The position numbers and the translations under genes were made by a program. 34,745 bases of DNA from Gemmatimonadota bacterium (GTDB lineage: Bacteria > Gemmatimonadota > Gemmatimonadetes > Longimicrobiales > RSA9), in contig JACQVE010000256.1 in assembly GCA_016209965.1 (NCBI GenBank), positions 1 to 34,745 of the forward strand, read 5' to 3'. The notes beneath the pieces were generated by a model. That model worked only from the letters and a program-made list of their open reading frames with translations, had not been told where the DNA came from and did no database searches. Each line of letters starts with the position of its first letter. The stretch's first letter is position 1. Shown here piece after piece: positions 17,521 through 26,934 of this stretch.

Positions 17521-18003
17521 TCAGTGCCGGCCGACTACCACCCGATACAGCAGCAGCGCGGCAACGGCCACGCCCGAGGCGTAAAGCGCGGCAAGCGGCG
17601 CGTCGATCAGCAGCCCGCCGGCCCCGCCGCCGGCCGCGGCCGGCCCCGCGAACAAGTCGTAAACCGCGTCGTGAAGCCACTTGCCGACAAAGAGGTAGAA
17701 GCCGAGGAATAATAGGCTGTCCCCCACGAAAAGATCCCGCGACCGAGCGCCCAGGTAGCCGACCAGCGTGAGCGCGATCGCGGCCGCGCCGAACCCCTGA
17801 AGCGACAGCGCGTCCTCCAGCACACCCAGCGCCAGACCCAGTCCCGCCGCCGTGGCGCCACGCAGCCGCCGCGCGCCCAGGAGCAGAGCCACGGTGAGGA
17901 GGTCCGGGCCTGCCGCCCCGAGCCCGAGTGCCAGGTACAGGGTGAAGTGGCCGACAACGAGAACGGCGATCAGCACCCAGAACGGCCCGGCCCGGCGCGC
18001 CAT
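17521..18003 (-). CDS. mreD: Rod-shape determining protein MreD
   Basis: 160 aa, almost entirely hydrophobic, with about five membrane segments, as expected of MreD. Assignment rests on size, hydrophobicity and position directly between mreC and mrdA. The mreC stop TAG and the mreD ATG are adjacent with no spacer. It is followed by 70 bp of GC-rich spacer before mrdA. Confidence 0.85.
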   Translation of the reverse strand: MARRAGPFWVLIAVLVVGHFTLYLALGLGAAGPDLLTVALLLGARRLRGATAAGLGLALGVLEDALSLQGFGAAAIALTLVGYLGARSRDLFVGDSLLFLGFYLFVGKWLHDAVYDLFAGPAAAGGGAGGLLIDAPLAALYASGVAVAALLLYRVVVGRH

Positions 18004-18915
18004 CTACGGCGTGGGCAGGCTGTCCGCCGTCGGCTGCCGGGCGGCGGCACCCGTATCGAACGGAGCCGCGGCGTGCCACAACTGCGAGAGATCGCCCCGC
18101 GCACCTTCGCCCTCGCGTACTCCCACCAGGACGTGCGTCACCGCTGCCGGCCGCGCCGCCGGCTGCATCAGGTACGTCTTCCGCCAGCCCGTTTCGGCTT
18201 CCTCGATGCCCACCACCGTGCCGATGGGAATGCCGCGAGGAAAGATCCCGCCCCGCCCCGATGTGACTACCCGGGCTCCCGCAGCGATGTCACTGTGGAA
18301 TGGCGCGCCCGTCAGCGCCAGCATGTCCTCTTCCCGGAAGCGGCCCCGCCTCGGCTCGACAATCCCATACACCTCGCCGTTGCGCGTCATGGCGCTGGCG
18401 CGGAACTCGGGATGGGTCCAATCGATGGCCTGCGAGGTATGCTCGTCTACTTCCCAGATCACGCCCAGCAGCCCCTCGACCGCCAGCACCGGGCTGCCGA
18501 CCCACACACCATCCGCGCTACCCACGCCTACCAGAAAAGTGGCCTCCGCACCCCTCAGGCCCGCGCGGATCACCTCCGCAGGCACGAAGTCCGGCTCGGC
18601 GCGTGGCCGCAGCCCCAGCAGCGCGCGCAGCCGCCGGTTCTCTTCCGCCAGACTCGCCTGCGCCGCGACCAGCGCCGCGAGCGAGTCCCGCTGCGCGCGC
18701 AGCACGCGGGCCGCCGCGCGCCCCATGCGCCGCGATGCCAGCTCGCCCTGCGCCGCGAGGAACGGGCGCAGCGCCGTGCTGCGCACCGCCTGCCGCACCT
18801 GCGCCTGGTACGCCGAAGGTAGGAAAAAAAGAAGGAGGGCTACCAGCAAGAAGCCCCCCGCGATCACCGCGTCGCGCCGGCGGGCACTGCGCGGAGCCTC
18901 CAGATACTCCACCAC
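18004..18915 (-). CDS. mreC: Rod-shape determining protein MreC
   Basis: 303 aa from a GTG start, 14 nt after mreB. A single membrane segment (about 17-33) follows a basic N-terminus; residues about 60-100 look like a coiled coil (LAEENRRLRALLGL); the rest is the periplasmic beta-domain region with GSADGVWVGSPVLAVEGLLG and TSGRGGIFPRGIPIG. It is a scaffold linking MreB to the wall-synthesis enzymes. The C-terminal ~40 residues are low-complexity and probably disordered. Confidence 0.93.
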   Translation of the reverse strand: MVEYLEAPRSARRRDAVIAGGFLLVALLLFFLPSAYQAQVRQAVRSTALRPFLAAQGELASRRMGRAAARVLRAQRDSLAALVAAQASLAEENRRLRALLGLRPRAEPDFVPAEVIRAGLRGAEATFLVGVGSADGVWVGSPVLAVEGLLGVIWEVDEHTSQAIDWTHPEFRASAMTRNGEVYGIVEPRRGRFREEDMLALTGAPFHSDIAAGARVVTSGRGGIFPRGIPIGTVVGIEEAETGWRKTYLMQPAARPAAVTHVLVGVREGEGARGDLSQLWHAAAPFDTGAAARQPTADSLPTP

Positions 18916-18929
18916 TCGCCTGCCACGCC

Positions 18930-19970
18930 TCAGGTGTTCAGGACCATCCGGAAGCGCTCGAAATCATCGAGGATCCGACCCGCCCCCCGCACCACGCACG
19001 TCAGCGGCTCGTCATCCACGTGGATCGGCAGGTCCGTCTCGTGCGCCAGCAAGAGATCCAGGCCCCGGATCAGGGCACCGCCACCCGTCATCACCATTCC
19101 GCGATCCACAATGTCCGAGGCCAGCTCAGGCGGCGTGATCTCGAGCGCCCGCCGCACGGCGTCCACAATCTGCTGCACCGGCTCCTGGATGCACTCGCGA
19201 ATCTCCTGCGAGTGCACCCGCACCACCTTCGGGATGCCGCTCACCAGGTCCCGCCCCTTCACCTCCATCTCCCGCTCCTGCCCACTGTTGAAGGCCGAGC
19301 CGACCTGGATCTTGATCGCTTCCGCCGTCGGCTCGCCGATCAGCAGATTGTAGTTCTTGCGCAAGAAGGTCACGATCGCATTATCGATCTCGTCGCCCGC
19401 CACCCGGATCGAAGTGTTCGACACGATCCCGTTCAACGCGATCACCGCGATCTCCGTCGTGCCACCGCCAATGTCGATCACCATGTTCCCGGTCGGCGTG
19501 TCTACCGGCAGCCCTACGCCGATGGCGGCGGCCATGGGCTCGGCCACCATGTACACCTCCTTGGCGCCCGCTGCCGCCGCACTCGAGCGCACGGCCCGTC
19601 GCTCCAGCTCGGTGATTCCCGAGGGCACGCCCACAATCACCCGCGGCTTTATGCGGAACAGGCGGTTGGATGTCACTGCCCGCAAGAAATGCCGCAGCAT
19701 GATTTCGGTGATGTCGACGTCCGCAATCACGCCGTCCTTGAGCGGCCGCACCGCCACGATTCCCTCGGGCGTGCGGCCCAGCATGCGCTTCGCCTCGAGC
19801 CCGATCCCCTTGATGCGGTAGGTGCCCCGCTCGATCGCGACCACTGAGGGCTCGTTCAGGACGATGCCCTCCCCCTTCACGTAGACCAGCGTGTTCGCCG
19901 TGCCCAGGTCTACAGCAATATCGTTGACCGGAATCAGCCGGCCCGAGTTCAACCAGCTACGCACCCCCAT
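18930..19970 (-). CDS. mreB: Rod-shape determining actin homologue MreB
   Basis: 346 aa, normal length. It is a bacterial actin that polymerises on the inner membrane and positions side-wall synthesis. ATPase motifs include DLGTANTLVY (21-30), the phosphate-2 region DIGGGTTEIAV, and the adenosine motif MTGGGALIRGLD. The N-terminus is short, with a possible membrane-binding stretch (VRSWLNSGRLIPV). It is first in the mreBCD-mrdA-rodA series. GGGTGG about 6 nt before the ATG serves as ribosome binding site. Confidence 0.97.
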   Translation of the reverse strand: MGVRSWLNSGRLIPVNDIAVDLGTANTLVYVKGEGIVLNEPSVVAIERGTYRIKGIGLEAKRMLGRTPEGIVAVRPLKDGVIADVDITEIMLRHFLRAVTSNRLFRIKPRVIVGVPSGITELERRAVRSSAAAAGAKEVYMVAEPMAAAIGVGLPVDTPTGNMVIDIGGGTTEIAVIALNGIVSNTSIRVAGDEIDNAIVTFLRKNYNLLIGEPTAEAIKIQVGSAFNSGQEREMEVKGRDLVSGIPKVVRVHSQEIRECIQEPVQQIVDAVRRALEITPPELASDIVDRGMVMTGGGALIRGLDLLLAHETDLPIHVDDEPLTCVVRGAGRILDDFERFRMVLNT

Positions 19971-20002
19971 GATTCCACCCGTGGCCCCCCAGCGCAGGAC
20001 CC

Positions 20003-20029
20003 AAAAAAGATGCCGCCGCTGGCGGCACC
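20003..20029 (-). terminator. Intrinsic terminator in the ald-mreB gap, 33 nt before mreB
   Basis: On the minus strand a 9-bp stem (GGTGCCGCC with GGCGGCATC, one G-U wobble) with a 3-nt loop is followed by six T residues. It can end the upstream ald transcript. Too little room remains downstream for a separate promoter plus leader, so mreB transcripts starting upstream must read through it. Confidence 0.8.
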
Positions 20030-20075
20030 GCGCAGCCGCGCGGCCGCAGCTCTTGCTGACATTAGCAGAAGCCCG

Positions 20076-20104
20076 AAGCTAACGGCGGGGCAATTGCGGT
20101 GCAA
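20076..20104 (-). promoter_or_regulatory. Possible promoter for the mreB operon
   Basis: On the minus strand, TTGCAC (20104-20099), a 17-nt spacer, and TAGCTT (20081-20076). This is a weak match, supported mainly by spacing and position in the 207-bp gap. It would start transcription near 20069, upstream of the terminator at 20029-20003. Confidence 0.3.
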
Positions 20105-20177
20105 GGGATTGCCGCATCGGCGTTTCCGCCTCCTCCAGCTAGCGAAACCTGGCCACTCTGCCGCTACCGGAGCAATG

Positions 20178-21290
20178 CTAGAGCAGGTCCTCGACAGCGG
20201 TGTACTCGAGCCCGAACGCCTCCGCGACGCCCGGGTAGGTCACCCGCCCGCCCACCACATTCAGCCCCAGCGCCAGCGCACGATCCTCCTGACACGCCTT
20301 CCGCCACCCCTTGTTTGCCAGCGTCAGGGTATAGGGGAACGTGGCGTTGGTCAGCGCCAGGGCAGAGGTGCGCGGCACGGCGCCCGGCATGTTCGCCACG
20401 CCGTAGTGGATGACGCCGTCGACGACGTAGATGGGGTCCTCGTGCGTGGTGGGCCGGATCGTCTCGACGCAGCCGCCCTGATCCACCGCCACGTCCACGA
20501 TCACGGACCCGGGCTTCATCCGCTTCAGGTCCTCCCGGCGCACCAGGTTCGGCGCTTTGGCACCGGGCAGCAGCACGGCGCCTATCAGCAGGTCCGCCTC
20601 CTCGAGCTGCGCCAGAAGGTTGTAGCGGTTCGAGTAGAGCAGCGTGACGTTGGCCGGCATGACGTCGGCCAGGTAGCGCAGCCGGTTCAGCGACACGTCC
20701 AGGATGACGACGTGCGCGCCGAGCCCCGCCGCCATGCGCGCCGCGTTCGACCCCACGATGCCGCCCCCCAGCACCACCACCGTGGCCGGCTCGACTCCCG
20801 GTACGCCGCCCAGCAGGATACCCGCGCCGCCGAAGAACTTCTCCAGGTACTTCGCGCCCTCCTGCACGGCCATTCGCCCCGCTACCTCGCTCATGGGCGT
20901 AAGCAACGGCAGCTCACCCGTGGGGAGCTGCACCGTCTCGTAGGCAATAGCCACGGCGCCGGAAGTCATGATGGCTCGAGTCAGCGTCTCGGATGCCGCA
21001 AAGTGGAAATACGTGAAGAGCACCTGTTCCGGCCGCATGCGCGGCCATTCCGCCTCGATCGGCTCCTTCACCTTAAGGATCATCTCGGCATCCGCCCAGA
21101 TCTCGGCCGGCCGGTCGACCAGCGTGGCGCCCGCCGCCTCGTATGCCGCGTCCTCGAAGCCGCTCCCCTCCCCGGCGCCGCGCTGCACCAGCACCCGGTG
21201 CCCCGCGTGCCCCAGCGCGTCGGCGCCGCCCGGGAGCAGCGCCACCCGGTACTCGGCCGGCTTGATCTCCTTGGGCACGCCAATGGTCAT
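20178..21290 (-). CDS. ald: Alanine dehydrogenase
   Basis: 370 aa from ATG 21290 ([10 protein letters not shown]). It interconverts L-alanine with pyruvate and ammonia using NAD. The family's substrate residues fall at their usual numbers: Arg15, Lys75 (KVKEP) and His96 (TYFHFAA). The Rossmann motif [14 protein letters not shown] is clear, and VDVAVDQGG and [15 protein letters not shown] follow. Pyridine-nucleotide transhydrogenase alpha is the related alternative, but length and the His96/Lys75 pattern favour Ald. It lies between the M16 peptidase (57 nt) and mreB. Confidence 0.95.
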   Translation of the reverse strand: MTIGVPKEIKPAEYRVALLPGGADALGHAGHRVLVQRGAGEGSGFEDAAYEAAGATLVDRPAEIWADAEMILKVKEPIEAEWPRMRPEQVLFTYFHFAASETLTRAIMTSGAVAIAYETVQLPTGELPLLTPMSEVAGRMAVQEGAKYLEKFFGGAGILLGGVPGVEPATVVVLGGGIVGSNAARMAAGLGAHVVILDVSLNRLRYLADVMPANVTLLYSNRYNLLAQLEEADLLIGAVLLPGAKAPNLVRREDLKRMKPGSVIVDVAVDQGGCVETIRPTTHEDPIYVVDGVIHYGVANMPGAVPRTSALALTNATFPYTLTLANKGWRKACQEDRALALGLNVVGGRVTYPGVAEAFGLEYTAVEDLL

Positions 21291-21347
21291 AGGACCCGCT
21301 TTCCGGTGGTTGGGACCGCCGCCCACGGCGGCGCCGGCTAACCGGTG

Positions 21348-22610
21348 CTACGTGGCCGGGCCGAGTCGCAGCACGAGCTGGCGCGCCGGGTCGAAGTACT
21401 CCGCCGTCAGTTCAGCCACCGCCTCCCGCGTCACGGCGTCCACCCGCGCCATCAGCTCCTCCACCGTGAGGAACGGCTCGTCGTACAACCTGAAGCCGGC
21501 CAGGCGGTGCAGCCGCGCGCCGCTCGACTCGAGGGAAAGCACCATCTGCCCCTTCACCTGGCTTTTCACGTCTTCGAGCTCCTCGGCGGTGAGACCTTCC
21601 CGGGCAATGCGGCTGAGCTCCTCCCGCACGACGCCGGCCGCGCGATCCGCCCATTCGTGCCGCGTACCCACATAGACGCCGCTCACGCCGGCTGCCGAGT
21701 AAAAGGACTGGAAGGAATAAACGCTGTAGGCCAGCCCCAGCTCCTCACGCACCCGCTGGAAGAGCCGTGAGCTCATCCCGCCGCCGAACGCCGTCGAGGC
21801 CAGCACCAGCCCAATGCGGCGCGGATCGCTGTGGCCGAACGTCTGCGTGCCGAACACCAGGTGGGTCTGTGCCGTGGCCCGCTCGACGCGTACCTCCCGC
21901 GGCGGCTGCATCTCGGCCGGCGGAACCGCCACCCGGGGCGCGCCGTTCCGCGCCGGCGCGAACAGCTCCGCCACCCGCTCCAGCACCCGCTCGTGTCCAA
22001 CGCCACCCGCCGCCGCGACAATCAGGTTGGGCCGGCCGTACCCCCGCTCGTGCACCCGCTTGAGATCCTCCGCCTGCGCGGCTCCCACGGTGGCCGGCGT
22101 GCCCAGGATGCTGTAGCCGTAAGGGTGATCACCCCAGAGCGCGGAGGCGTGCAGCTCGAAGACCAGGTCGTCCGGCGTGTCCTCGACCGTCGAGATCTCC
22201 TCCAGCACCACCTCGCGCTCGAGCTCGAGGTCCTCGGGCCGGAGCAGCGGCCCCAGCACCAGGTCGGCCAGCACCTCCAGCGCCGTGTCCAGGTGCTCGT
22301 CCAGCACCCGCGCCTGATAGCTGGTGTGCTCCCGGGTGGTGTAGGCATCCAGCGAGCCGCCCAGGCGTTCCAGCACCAGGGCGATCTCCCGCGCCGTCCG
22401 CCGCCGCGTCCCCTTGAACACCATGTGCTCGAGCAGATGGCTTACGCCCATCTCACCCGGCTGCTCGTGCACCGAGCCGAAGCGGACCCACACGCCCAAC
22501 GCCGCCGAGTGCACCCCAGGCATCGCCTCGGTCAGCACGACGAGCCCGTTTTCTAGCTCGGCGAATGCGAAGCGTTCGACCGTCCGCCCAGCGCGCGCTC
22601 GGGAGGGCAT
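21348..22610 (-). CDS. M16-family zinc metallopeptidase (pitrilysin/processing-peptidase-like)
   Basis: 420 aa. The inverted zinc motif HxxEH is HLLEH (58-62), with the distal glutamate in VVLEEIS (137/138). It has the two-lobed single-chain length typical of bacterial M16B enzymes related to the mitochondrial processing peptidase beta subunit. The C-terminal lobe has LVLASTAFGGGMSSRLFQ and ELGLAYSVYS, both typical of the family. It starts 3 nt after pnp, a frequent bacterial neighbour pair. The substrate is unknown; cytoplasmic or periplasmic location is unclear because no signal peptide is visible. Confidence 0.92.
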   Translation of the reverse strand: MPSRARAGRTVERFAFAELENGLVVLTEAMPGVHSAALGVWVRFGSVHEQPGEMGVSHLLEHMVFKGTRRRTAREIALVLERLGGSLDAYTTREHTSYQARVLDEHLDTALEVLADLVLGPLLRPEDLELEREVVLEEISTVEDTPDDLVFELHASALWGDHPYGYSILGTPATVGAAQAEDLKRVHERGYGRPNLIVAAAGGVGHERVLERVAELFAPARNGAPRVAVPPAEMQPPREVRVERATAQTHLVFGTQTFGHSDPRRIGLVLASTAFGGGMSSRLFQRVREELGLAYSVYSFQSFYSAAGVSGVYVGTRHEWADRAAGVVREELSRIAREGLTAEELEDVKSQVKGQMVLSLESSGARLHRLAGFRLYDEPFLTVEELMARVDAVTREAVAELTAEYFDPARQLVLRLGPAT

Positions 22611-22613
22611 GCT

Positions 22614-24686
22614 TCAGAGGGCAGCTTTGCGCGACAGCCGGAGCCGCCCCTTCTCGTCCACCGAGAGCAGCTTCACCCGCGTCATATCGCCCTTCTTCAG
22701 CACGTCCTCCGTCCGCTCCGTCCGCCCCTCCTGCAATTCCGAGATGTGGACCAGCCCCTCGACGCCCGGCAGGATCTCGACGAAGGCGCCGAACGTGGTC
22801 GTGTTCTTGACCACCCCCTCGTAAACGCGCCCGACTTCCGGCTCCTGCACGATGGCCGCAATCATCTCGCGCGCCCGCTCGCCGCCCTCCGCCGAGACAC
22901 TCGCAATCATGACCAACCCCGTGTCGTCCACGTTGATCTCGGCGCCCGTCTCCTCCTGGATCCCGCGGATCGTCTTCCCCTTCGGCCCGATGACCTCGCC
23001 GATCTTGTCCGGGTTGATCTGCAGCGTGATGATGCGCGGCGCGTAGCGCGAGAGCTCGGAGCGCGGCGCGCTGATCGTCTGGTCCATGATGTCCAGAATG
23101 TGGAGCCGGCCGAGCCGCGCACGATCCAGTGCCTCACGCATCAGCTCGACCGTCAGCCCCTCGACCTTGATGTCCATCTGGATCGAGGTGATCCCGCGCC
23201 GCGTGCCCGCGACCTTGAAGTCCATGTCGCCCAACGCATCCTCGAGCCCGAGGATGTCCGTGAGGATGGCCACCTCCTCCCCCTCCTTGATCAGGCCCAT
23301 GGCCACGCCGGCGCAGGCCGCGCGCACCGGCACGCCCGCGTCCATGAGCGCCAGTGAGGCGCCGCACACCGAGGCCATGGAGGAGGAGCCGTTCGACTCG
23401 AGCACGTCCGAGACCACCCGGATCGTGTAGGGAAAGCTGTCATACGCCGGCAACAGCGGCTGGATCGCCCGCTCCGCCAGCGCACCGTGGCCGTACTCCC
23501 GGCGCGACGTGCCCCGCAGTGGCTTCACCTCCCCCGTCGAGAAGGGCGGGAAGTTGTAGTGCAGCATGAACGACTTGGACGTCTGCTGCGGCACGTCCAC
23601 CGTCTCGATGCGCTGCTCGTCCGATGTCGTGCCCAGCGTCGCCACGGCCAGGGCCTGCGTCTGCCCGCGCGTGAACAGCGCCGAGCCGTGCGTCCGCGGC
23701 AGCAGCCCCACCTCGCAGGTGATCGGCCGGATCTCCTCCGGCCTGCGCCCGTCCGCCCGCTCCGCCTTCTCCAGGATCTGACGGCGCATCACCCACCTCT
23801 CCGTCTCCGCCAATACCTCCGCAATCGGCCGTTCCTGGCCCGGGAACTCCTGCGCGAGCTGCAGCTTCACATCCTCGCGCAACGCCGCCAGCGCCTGGTT
23901 CCGCTCCACCTTCTCCTTCAGGTTCAGCGATTCCGCGACCCGGTCCCGCGCCAGCATTTCCACGCGCGCGCGCACGTCCGCCGACAGCTCGAGCGGCGAC
24001 CACGGCATCTTCGGCACCGACAGCTCCGCCAGCAGCTCCTTCTGGTAGCCAATCAGCTCCCGGATCCCGCGGTGCGCCACCAGCAGCCCCTGCACCATGT
24101 CCTCCTCAGCCAGCTCAAGCGCGCCGCCTTCCACCATCGTGATCGCGTCCTCCGTGCCCGCCACCACAATGTCCACATCACTGAACTCGAGCTGCTGGAA
24201 CGTGGGGTTAAGCACGAACTGCTCCTCGATCCGCCCGATCCGCACCGCCGCGACCGGCGCGGCAAACGGGATCTTCGAGACGTTCAGCGCCGCGGAAGCG
24301 CCGAAAATGCCCCAGGGGTCCGCATCGTTTTCCTGGTCCGCCGACAGCACGTACACGAAGATCTGCGTCTCGTTCGTGAAGCCGTCCGGAAACAGCGGGC
24401 GCAGCGGCCGGTCCGTCAGCCGCGCCCCCAGGATCTCGGGCTCGCTCGGCCGACCCTCCCGCTTGATGAAGCCGCCCGGAATCTTCCCCGCCGCGTAGCT
24501 CCGCTCCCGATACTCGACCGTCAGCGGGAAGAAGGGCAGCGTGGTCGACTCCTCCTGCGCGGTAGCCGCACACAGCACCACCGTCTCCCCGTACTGCACC
24601 AGGCAGGAGCCGTGCGCCTGCTTCGCCATCCGCCCCGTCTCCAGGATCAGGGGGCGACCGGCAAACGTCCGTTCGATTCTGTGCAT
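22614..24686 (-). CDS. pnp: Polyribonucleotide nucleotidyltransferase (PNPase)
   Basis: 690 aa. It is a phosphorolytic 3'-to-5' exoribonuclease of the RNA degradosome. It has two RNase PH domains joined by a helical domain; the second carries the conserved SNGSSSMASVCGAS and MDFKVAGTRRGITSIQMD segments. These are followed by a KH domain (GPKGKTIRGIQEETG, about 555-610) and an S1 domain (about 620-690). It ends directly after S1, without the extended tail of some family members. It is 18 nt after rpsO, the classic rpsO-pnp pair. Confidence 0.97.
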   Translation of the reverse strand: MHRIERTFAGRPLILETGRMAKQAHGSCLVQYGETVVLCAATAQEESTTLPFFPLTVEYRERSYAAGKIPGGFIKREGRPSEPEILGARLTDRPLRPLFPDGFTNETQIFVYVLSADQENDADPWGIFGASAALNVSKIPFAAPVAAVRIGRIEEQFVLNPTFQQLEFSDVDIVVAGTEDAITMVEGGALELAEEDMVQGLLVAHRGIRELIGYQKELLAELSVPKMPWSPLELSADVRARVEMLARDRVAESLNLKEKVERNQALAALREDVKLQLAQEFPGQERPIAEVLAETERWVMRRQILEKAERADGRRPEEIRPITCEVGLLPRTHGSALFTRGQTQALAVATLGTTSDEQRIETVDVPQQTSKSFMLHYNFPPFSTGEVKPLRGTSRREYGHGALAERAIQPLLPAYDSFPYTIRVVSDVLESNGSSSMASVCGASLALMDAGVPVRAACAGVAMGLIKEGEEVAILTDILGLEDALGDMDFKVAGTRRGITSIQMDIKVEGLTVELMREALDRARLGRLHILDIMDQTISAPRSELSRYAPRIITLQINPDKIGEVIGPKGKTIRGIQEETGAEINVDDTGLVMIASVSAEGGERAREMIAAIVQEPEVGRVYEGVVKNTTTFGAFVEILPGVEGLVHISELQEGRTERTEDVLKKGDMTRVKLLSVDEKGRLRLSRKAAL

Positions 24687-24704
24687 GTCCGCTCCCTCTT
24701 CCCC

Positions 24705-24965
24705 TTAATGGCGCAGGCCCAGATCCTCGATCAGCGCGCGGTACCGCTCCAGATCCGTGCGCCGTAAATAATCGAGCAGCCGGCGTCGCTTGCCCACCAT
24801 CATGAGCAAGCCGCGCCGGCTGTGGTGATCCTTGGTGTGCGCCCGGAAATGGTCGGTCAGTTCATTGATGCGCGCGGTCAGCAGCGCGATCTGCACCGAG
24901 GCGCTTCCCCGATCATTCGGGTGAAGCTGGTACTTGCGGATGATCTCCTCTTTCTCAACGGCCAT
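24705..24965 (-). CDS. rpsO: 30S ribosomal protein S15
   Basis: 86 aa, close to the usual ~89. It is a primary 16S rRNA binder that also autoregulates in many bacteria. Typical segments are [21 protein letters not shown] and [26 protein letters not shown] lies about 8 nt upstream of the ATG. It has an 87-nt leader separating it from ribF, whereas most neighbours are tightly packed, consistent with its own promoter and leader control. Confidence 0.96.
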   Translation of the reverse strand: MAVEKEEIIRKYQLHPNDRGSASVQIALLTARINELTDHFRAHTKDHHSRRGLLMMVGKRRRLLDYLRRTDLERYRALIEDLGLRH

Positions 24966-25032
24966 GCCGCCTGCCTCCTCGAGAGTCTACGCTGGTCGGG
25001 AAGCCCGTGCTCCGAAATCTGTATAACCTTGC

Positions 25033-25061
25033 ACTCTAACCACTCCCAGCCCTCAGGGCAA
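25033..25061 (-). promoter_or_regulatory. Candidate rpsO-pnp promoter overlapping the ribF stop
   Basis: On the minus strand, TTGCCC (25061-25056), a 17-nt spacer and TAGAGT (25038-25033). The -35 box is formed by the last two ribF codons. Transcription would start about 60 nt before the rpsO ATG. In the leader, CGGGCTTCCCG can fold into a small hairpin upstream of the ribosome binding site. The match is moderate. Confidence 0.3.
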
Positions 25062-26024
25062 GCTGCCCGCCGGCGCGAACAGCGCGCGCGCCGCCGCGCA
25101 ATCGGCCTGGATCGCGCGGACCAGCTCGGCCGTGCTCTGGAAGTGGTGGATGTCGCGGAGCCGCGCGCAGAAGTCGATGCGCACGGCCTCGCCATAGATG
25201 TCCTGGTCGAAGTCGAAGAGGTGGAGCTCGATGGAGGGTGGGGAGCCGCGGAACGTGGGGCGGGGGCCGAGGTGCAGCACGCCTCCCAGCCCGCGGCCCG
25301 CGCCGGCCGCCGCCTGGCGCAGCACGGCGCGGACGGCGTAGACGCCCTCCCGCGGCAGCAGCTTGTCGGGGTCCGCCACGTCAATGTTGGCGGTGGGGAA
25401 GCCCAGCGCGCGGCCGCGGCCCTCTCCCCTGACGACGGGGCCACGCAGCGAGTAGGGGCGTCCCAGCGCGCGGGCAGCGGCCTCGACGTCGCCGGCCTCG
25501 AGCGCCCGGCGGATGCGGGTCGAGGAGATGGGCGCGCCGCTCAGCATCACGGCGGGCACCACCTCGAGGGTGAAGCCCAGCTCGTGGCCGAGGGTGCGCA
25601 GCATTTCCACGTCGCCGCTCCGGCCGCGGCCGAGGCCGTGATCGTAGCCCACCACGAGGTGCCGGAGTCCCAGCCGCTGTAGCAGGATCTCTTCGACGAA
25701 CTCGCGAGGCGGGGTGCGGGCAAGCTGCGGCGTGAAGGAGAGGAAGACCGCATATTCGACACCGGACTCCGCCAGGATCTCTTTCTTCTCGAGCGGCGTG
25801 GTCAGGAGGCGGGGCGCGGCTTCGGGCCGGACGATGCGCAGTGGGTGCGGATCGAACGTGACCAGCATGCTGCGGCGGCCCAGCCGCTGCGCCGCACTGC
25901 GCAGGCGCTCGAGGACGGCCCAGTGGCCGCGGTGGACGCCGTCGAAGGTCCCGACCGTGATGACGGCCCCGGGGCTGGCCAGACCTCCCGCCTCGCGGCC
26001 GCGAGCTGCCGTGCGCTCACTCAC
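25053..26024 (-). CDS. ribF: Bifunctional riboflavin kinase/FMN adenylyltransferase
   Basis: 323 aa, normal length. It makes FMN and FAD from riboflavin. The N-terminal nucleotidyltransferase domain has TFDGVHRGH (HxGH at 31-34) and the ISSTRIR motif; the C-terminal kinase domain has the GFPTANI motif and the ELHLFDFDQDIYG segment. It starts at a GTG overlapping the truB end by 8 nt. Confidence 0.95.
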   Translation of the reverse strand: MSERTAARGREAGGLASPGAVITVGTFDGVHRGHWAVLERLRSAAQRLGRRSMLVTFDPHPLRIVRPEAAPRLLTTPLEKKEILAESGVEYAVFLSFTPQLARTPPREFVEEILLQRLGLRHLVVGYDHGLGRGRSGDVEMLRTLGHELGFTLEVVPAVMLSGAPISSTRIRRALEAGDVEAAARALGRPYSLRGPVVRGEGRGRALGFPTANIDVADPDKLLPREGVYAVRAVLRQAAAGAGRGLGGVLHLGPRPTFRGSPPSIELHLFDFDQDIYGEAVRIDFCARLRDIHHFQSTAELVRAIQADCAAARALFAPAGSLP

Positions 26025-26934
26025 CGGCCAGCACCTTGCGCGGCCGGAGCGTGCCGTCCGCCGCTTCCGCCACGGCCAGCAGCTCGGCGCCGGAGGCGAC
26101 GGCTACCAGCCCCGCCGCGGGCGCGCCGGCTGGCGCGCGGACGGTCGCGCCGTGGCCGAGTCGCTCGGCTGCCTCGCCCTCGACACGCACCAGCGGCAGG
26201 TGAGCCAGTGCGGCCAGTGGCGAGACCCAGGCTGCCTCGAGTGCGGCCGGATCCCGCAGCCCCTCGAGGGTCACGGCCTGCCCTACCGTGTGCGGGCCAA
26301 TGCGGGTGCGCCGCAGTCGGATCAGGTGCGCGCCGCAGCCCAGCTCCGCGCCTACGTCGCGCGCGATCGCCCGCACATACGTGCCGCTCGAGCATTCGAC
26401 CTCGAACTCGACCTCAGGGAGGTCAAACGCCAGCGCCTCGATCCGGTAGATCCGCACCGCCACCGGCGGCGCCGTGACCGGCTCGCCGCGGCGCGCCCGG
26501 CGGTACAACCGCTCGCCACCTACCTTCTTGGCCGAGTAGGCGGGCGGCACTTGCAGCCGCTCGCCGAGCTGCGCGCGAAACGCCGCCGCTACCGTGGCGG
26601 CAGAATAGTCGCGCCACTGCTCGCTGGTCGAGACGACCTCCCCGGTCACATCATCCGTGTCCGTGCTCACCCCGAGCCTCGCCCTCGCCACATAGGTCTT
26701 GGGCAGGTCCAGCAGGTATTCCGCCAGGCGGGTCCCGCGGCCCAGGCACAGGAGCAGCAGCCCGGTGGCAAACGGGTCGAGGGTGCCGGTATGGCCGATA
26801 CGCCGCGTGCCCAGTGCGGCTCGCGCGGCCGCGACCACGTCATGGGAGGTGAGACCGGCCGGCTTGTCCACGCGCAGCACGCCGCTCCTCAGGGCGGGGA
26901 CCATGCTCGAGAGGCGCGTGAGCTCAGTGGTCAC
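26017..26934 (-). CDS. truB: tRNA pseudouridine-55 synthase
   Basis: 305 aa. It forms pseudouridine 55 in the T-loop of tRNAs. The catalytic aspartate is Asp53 in GHTGTLDPFATG, and the KPAGLTSHD segment precedes it. YSAKKVGGERLY and SSGTYVRAIARD are further family motifs. It starts at a GTG that overlaps the rbfA stop (GTGA). Confidence 0.96.
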   Translation of the reverse strand: MTTELTRLSSMVPALRSGVLRVDKPAGLTSHDVVAAARAALGTRRIGHTGTLDPFATGLLLLCLGRGTRLAEYLLDLPKTYVARARLGVSTDTDDVTGEVVSTSEQWRDYSAATVAAAFRAQLGERLQVPPAYSAKKVGGERLYRRARRGEPVTAPPVAVRIYRIEALAFDLPEVEFEVECSSGTYVRAIARDVGAELGCGAHLIRLRRTRIGPHTVGQAVTLEGLRDPAALEAAWVSPLAALAHLPLVRVEGEAAERLGHGATVRAPAGAPAAGLVAVASGAELLAVAEAADGTLRPRKVLAGE

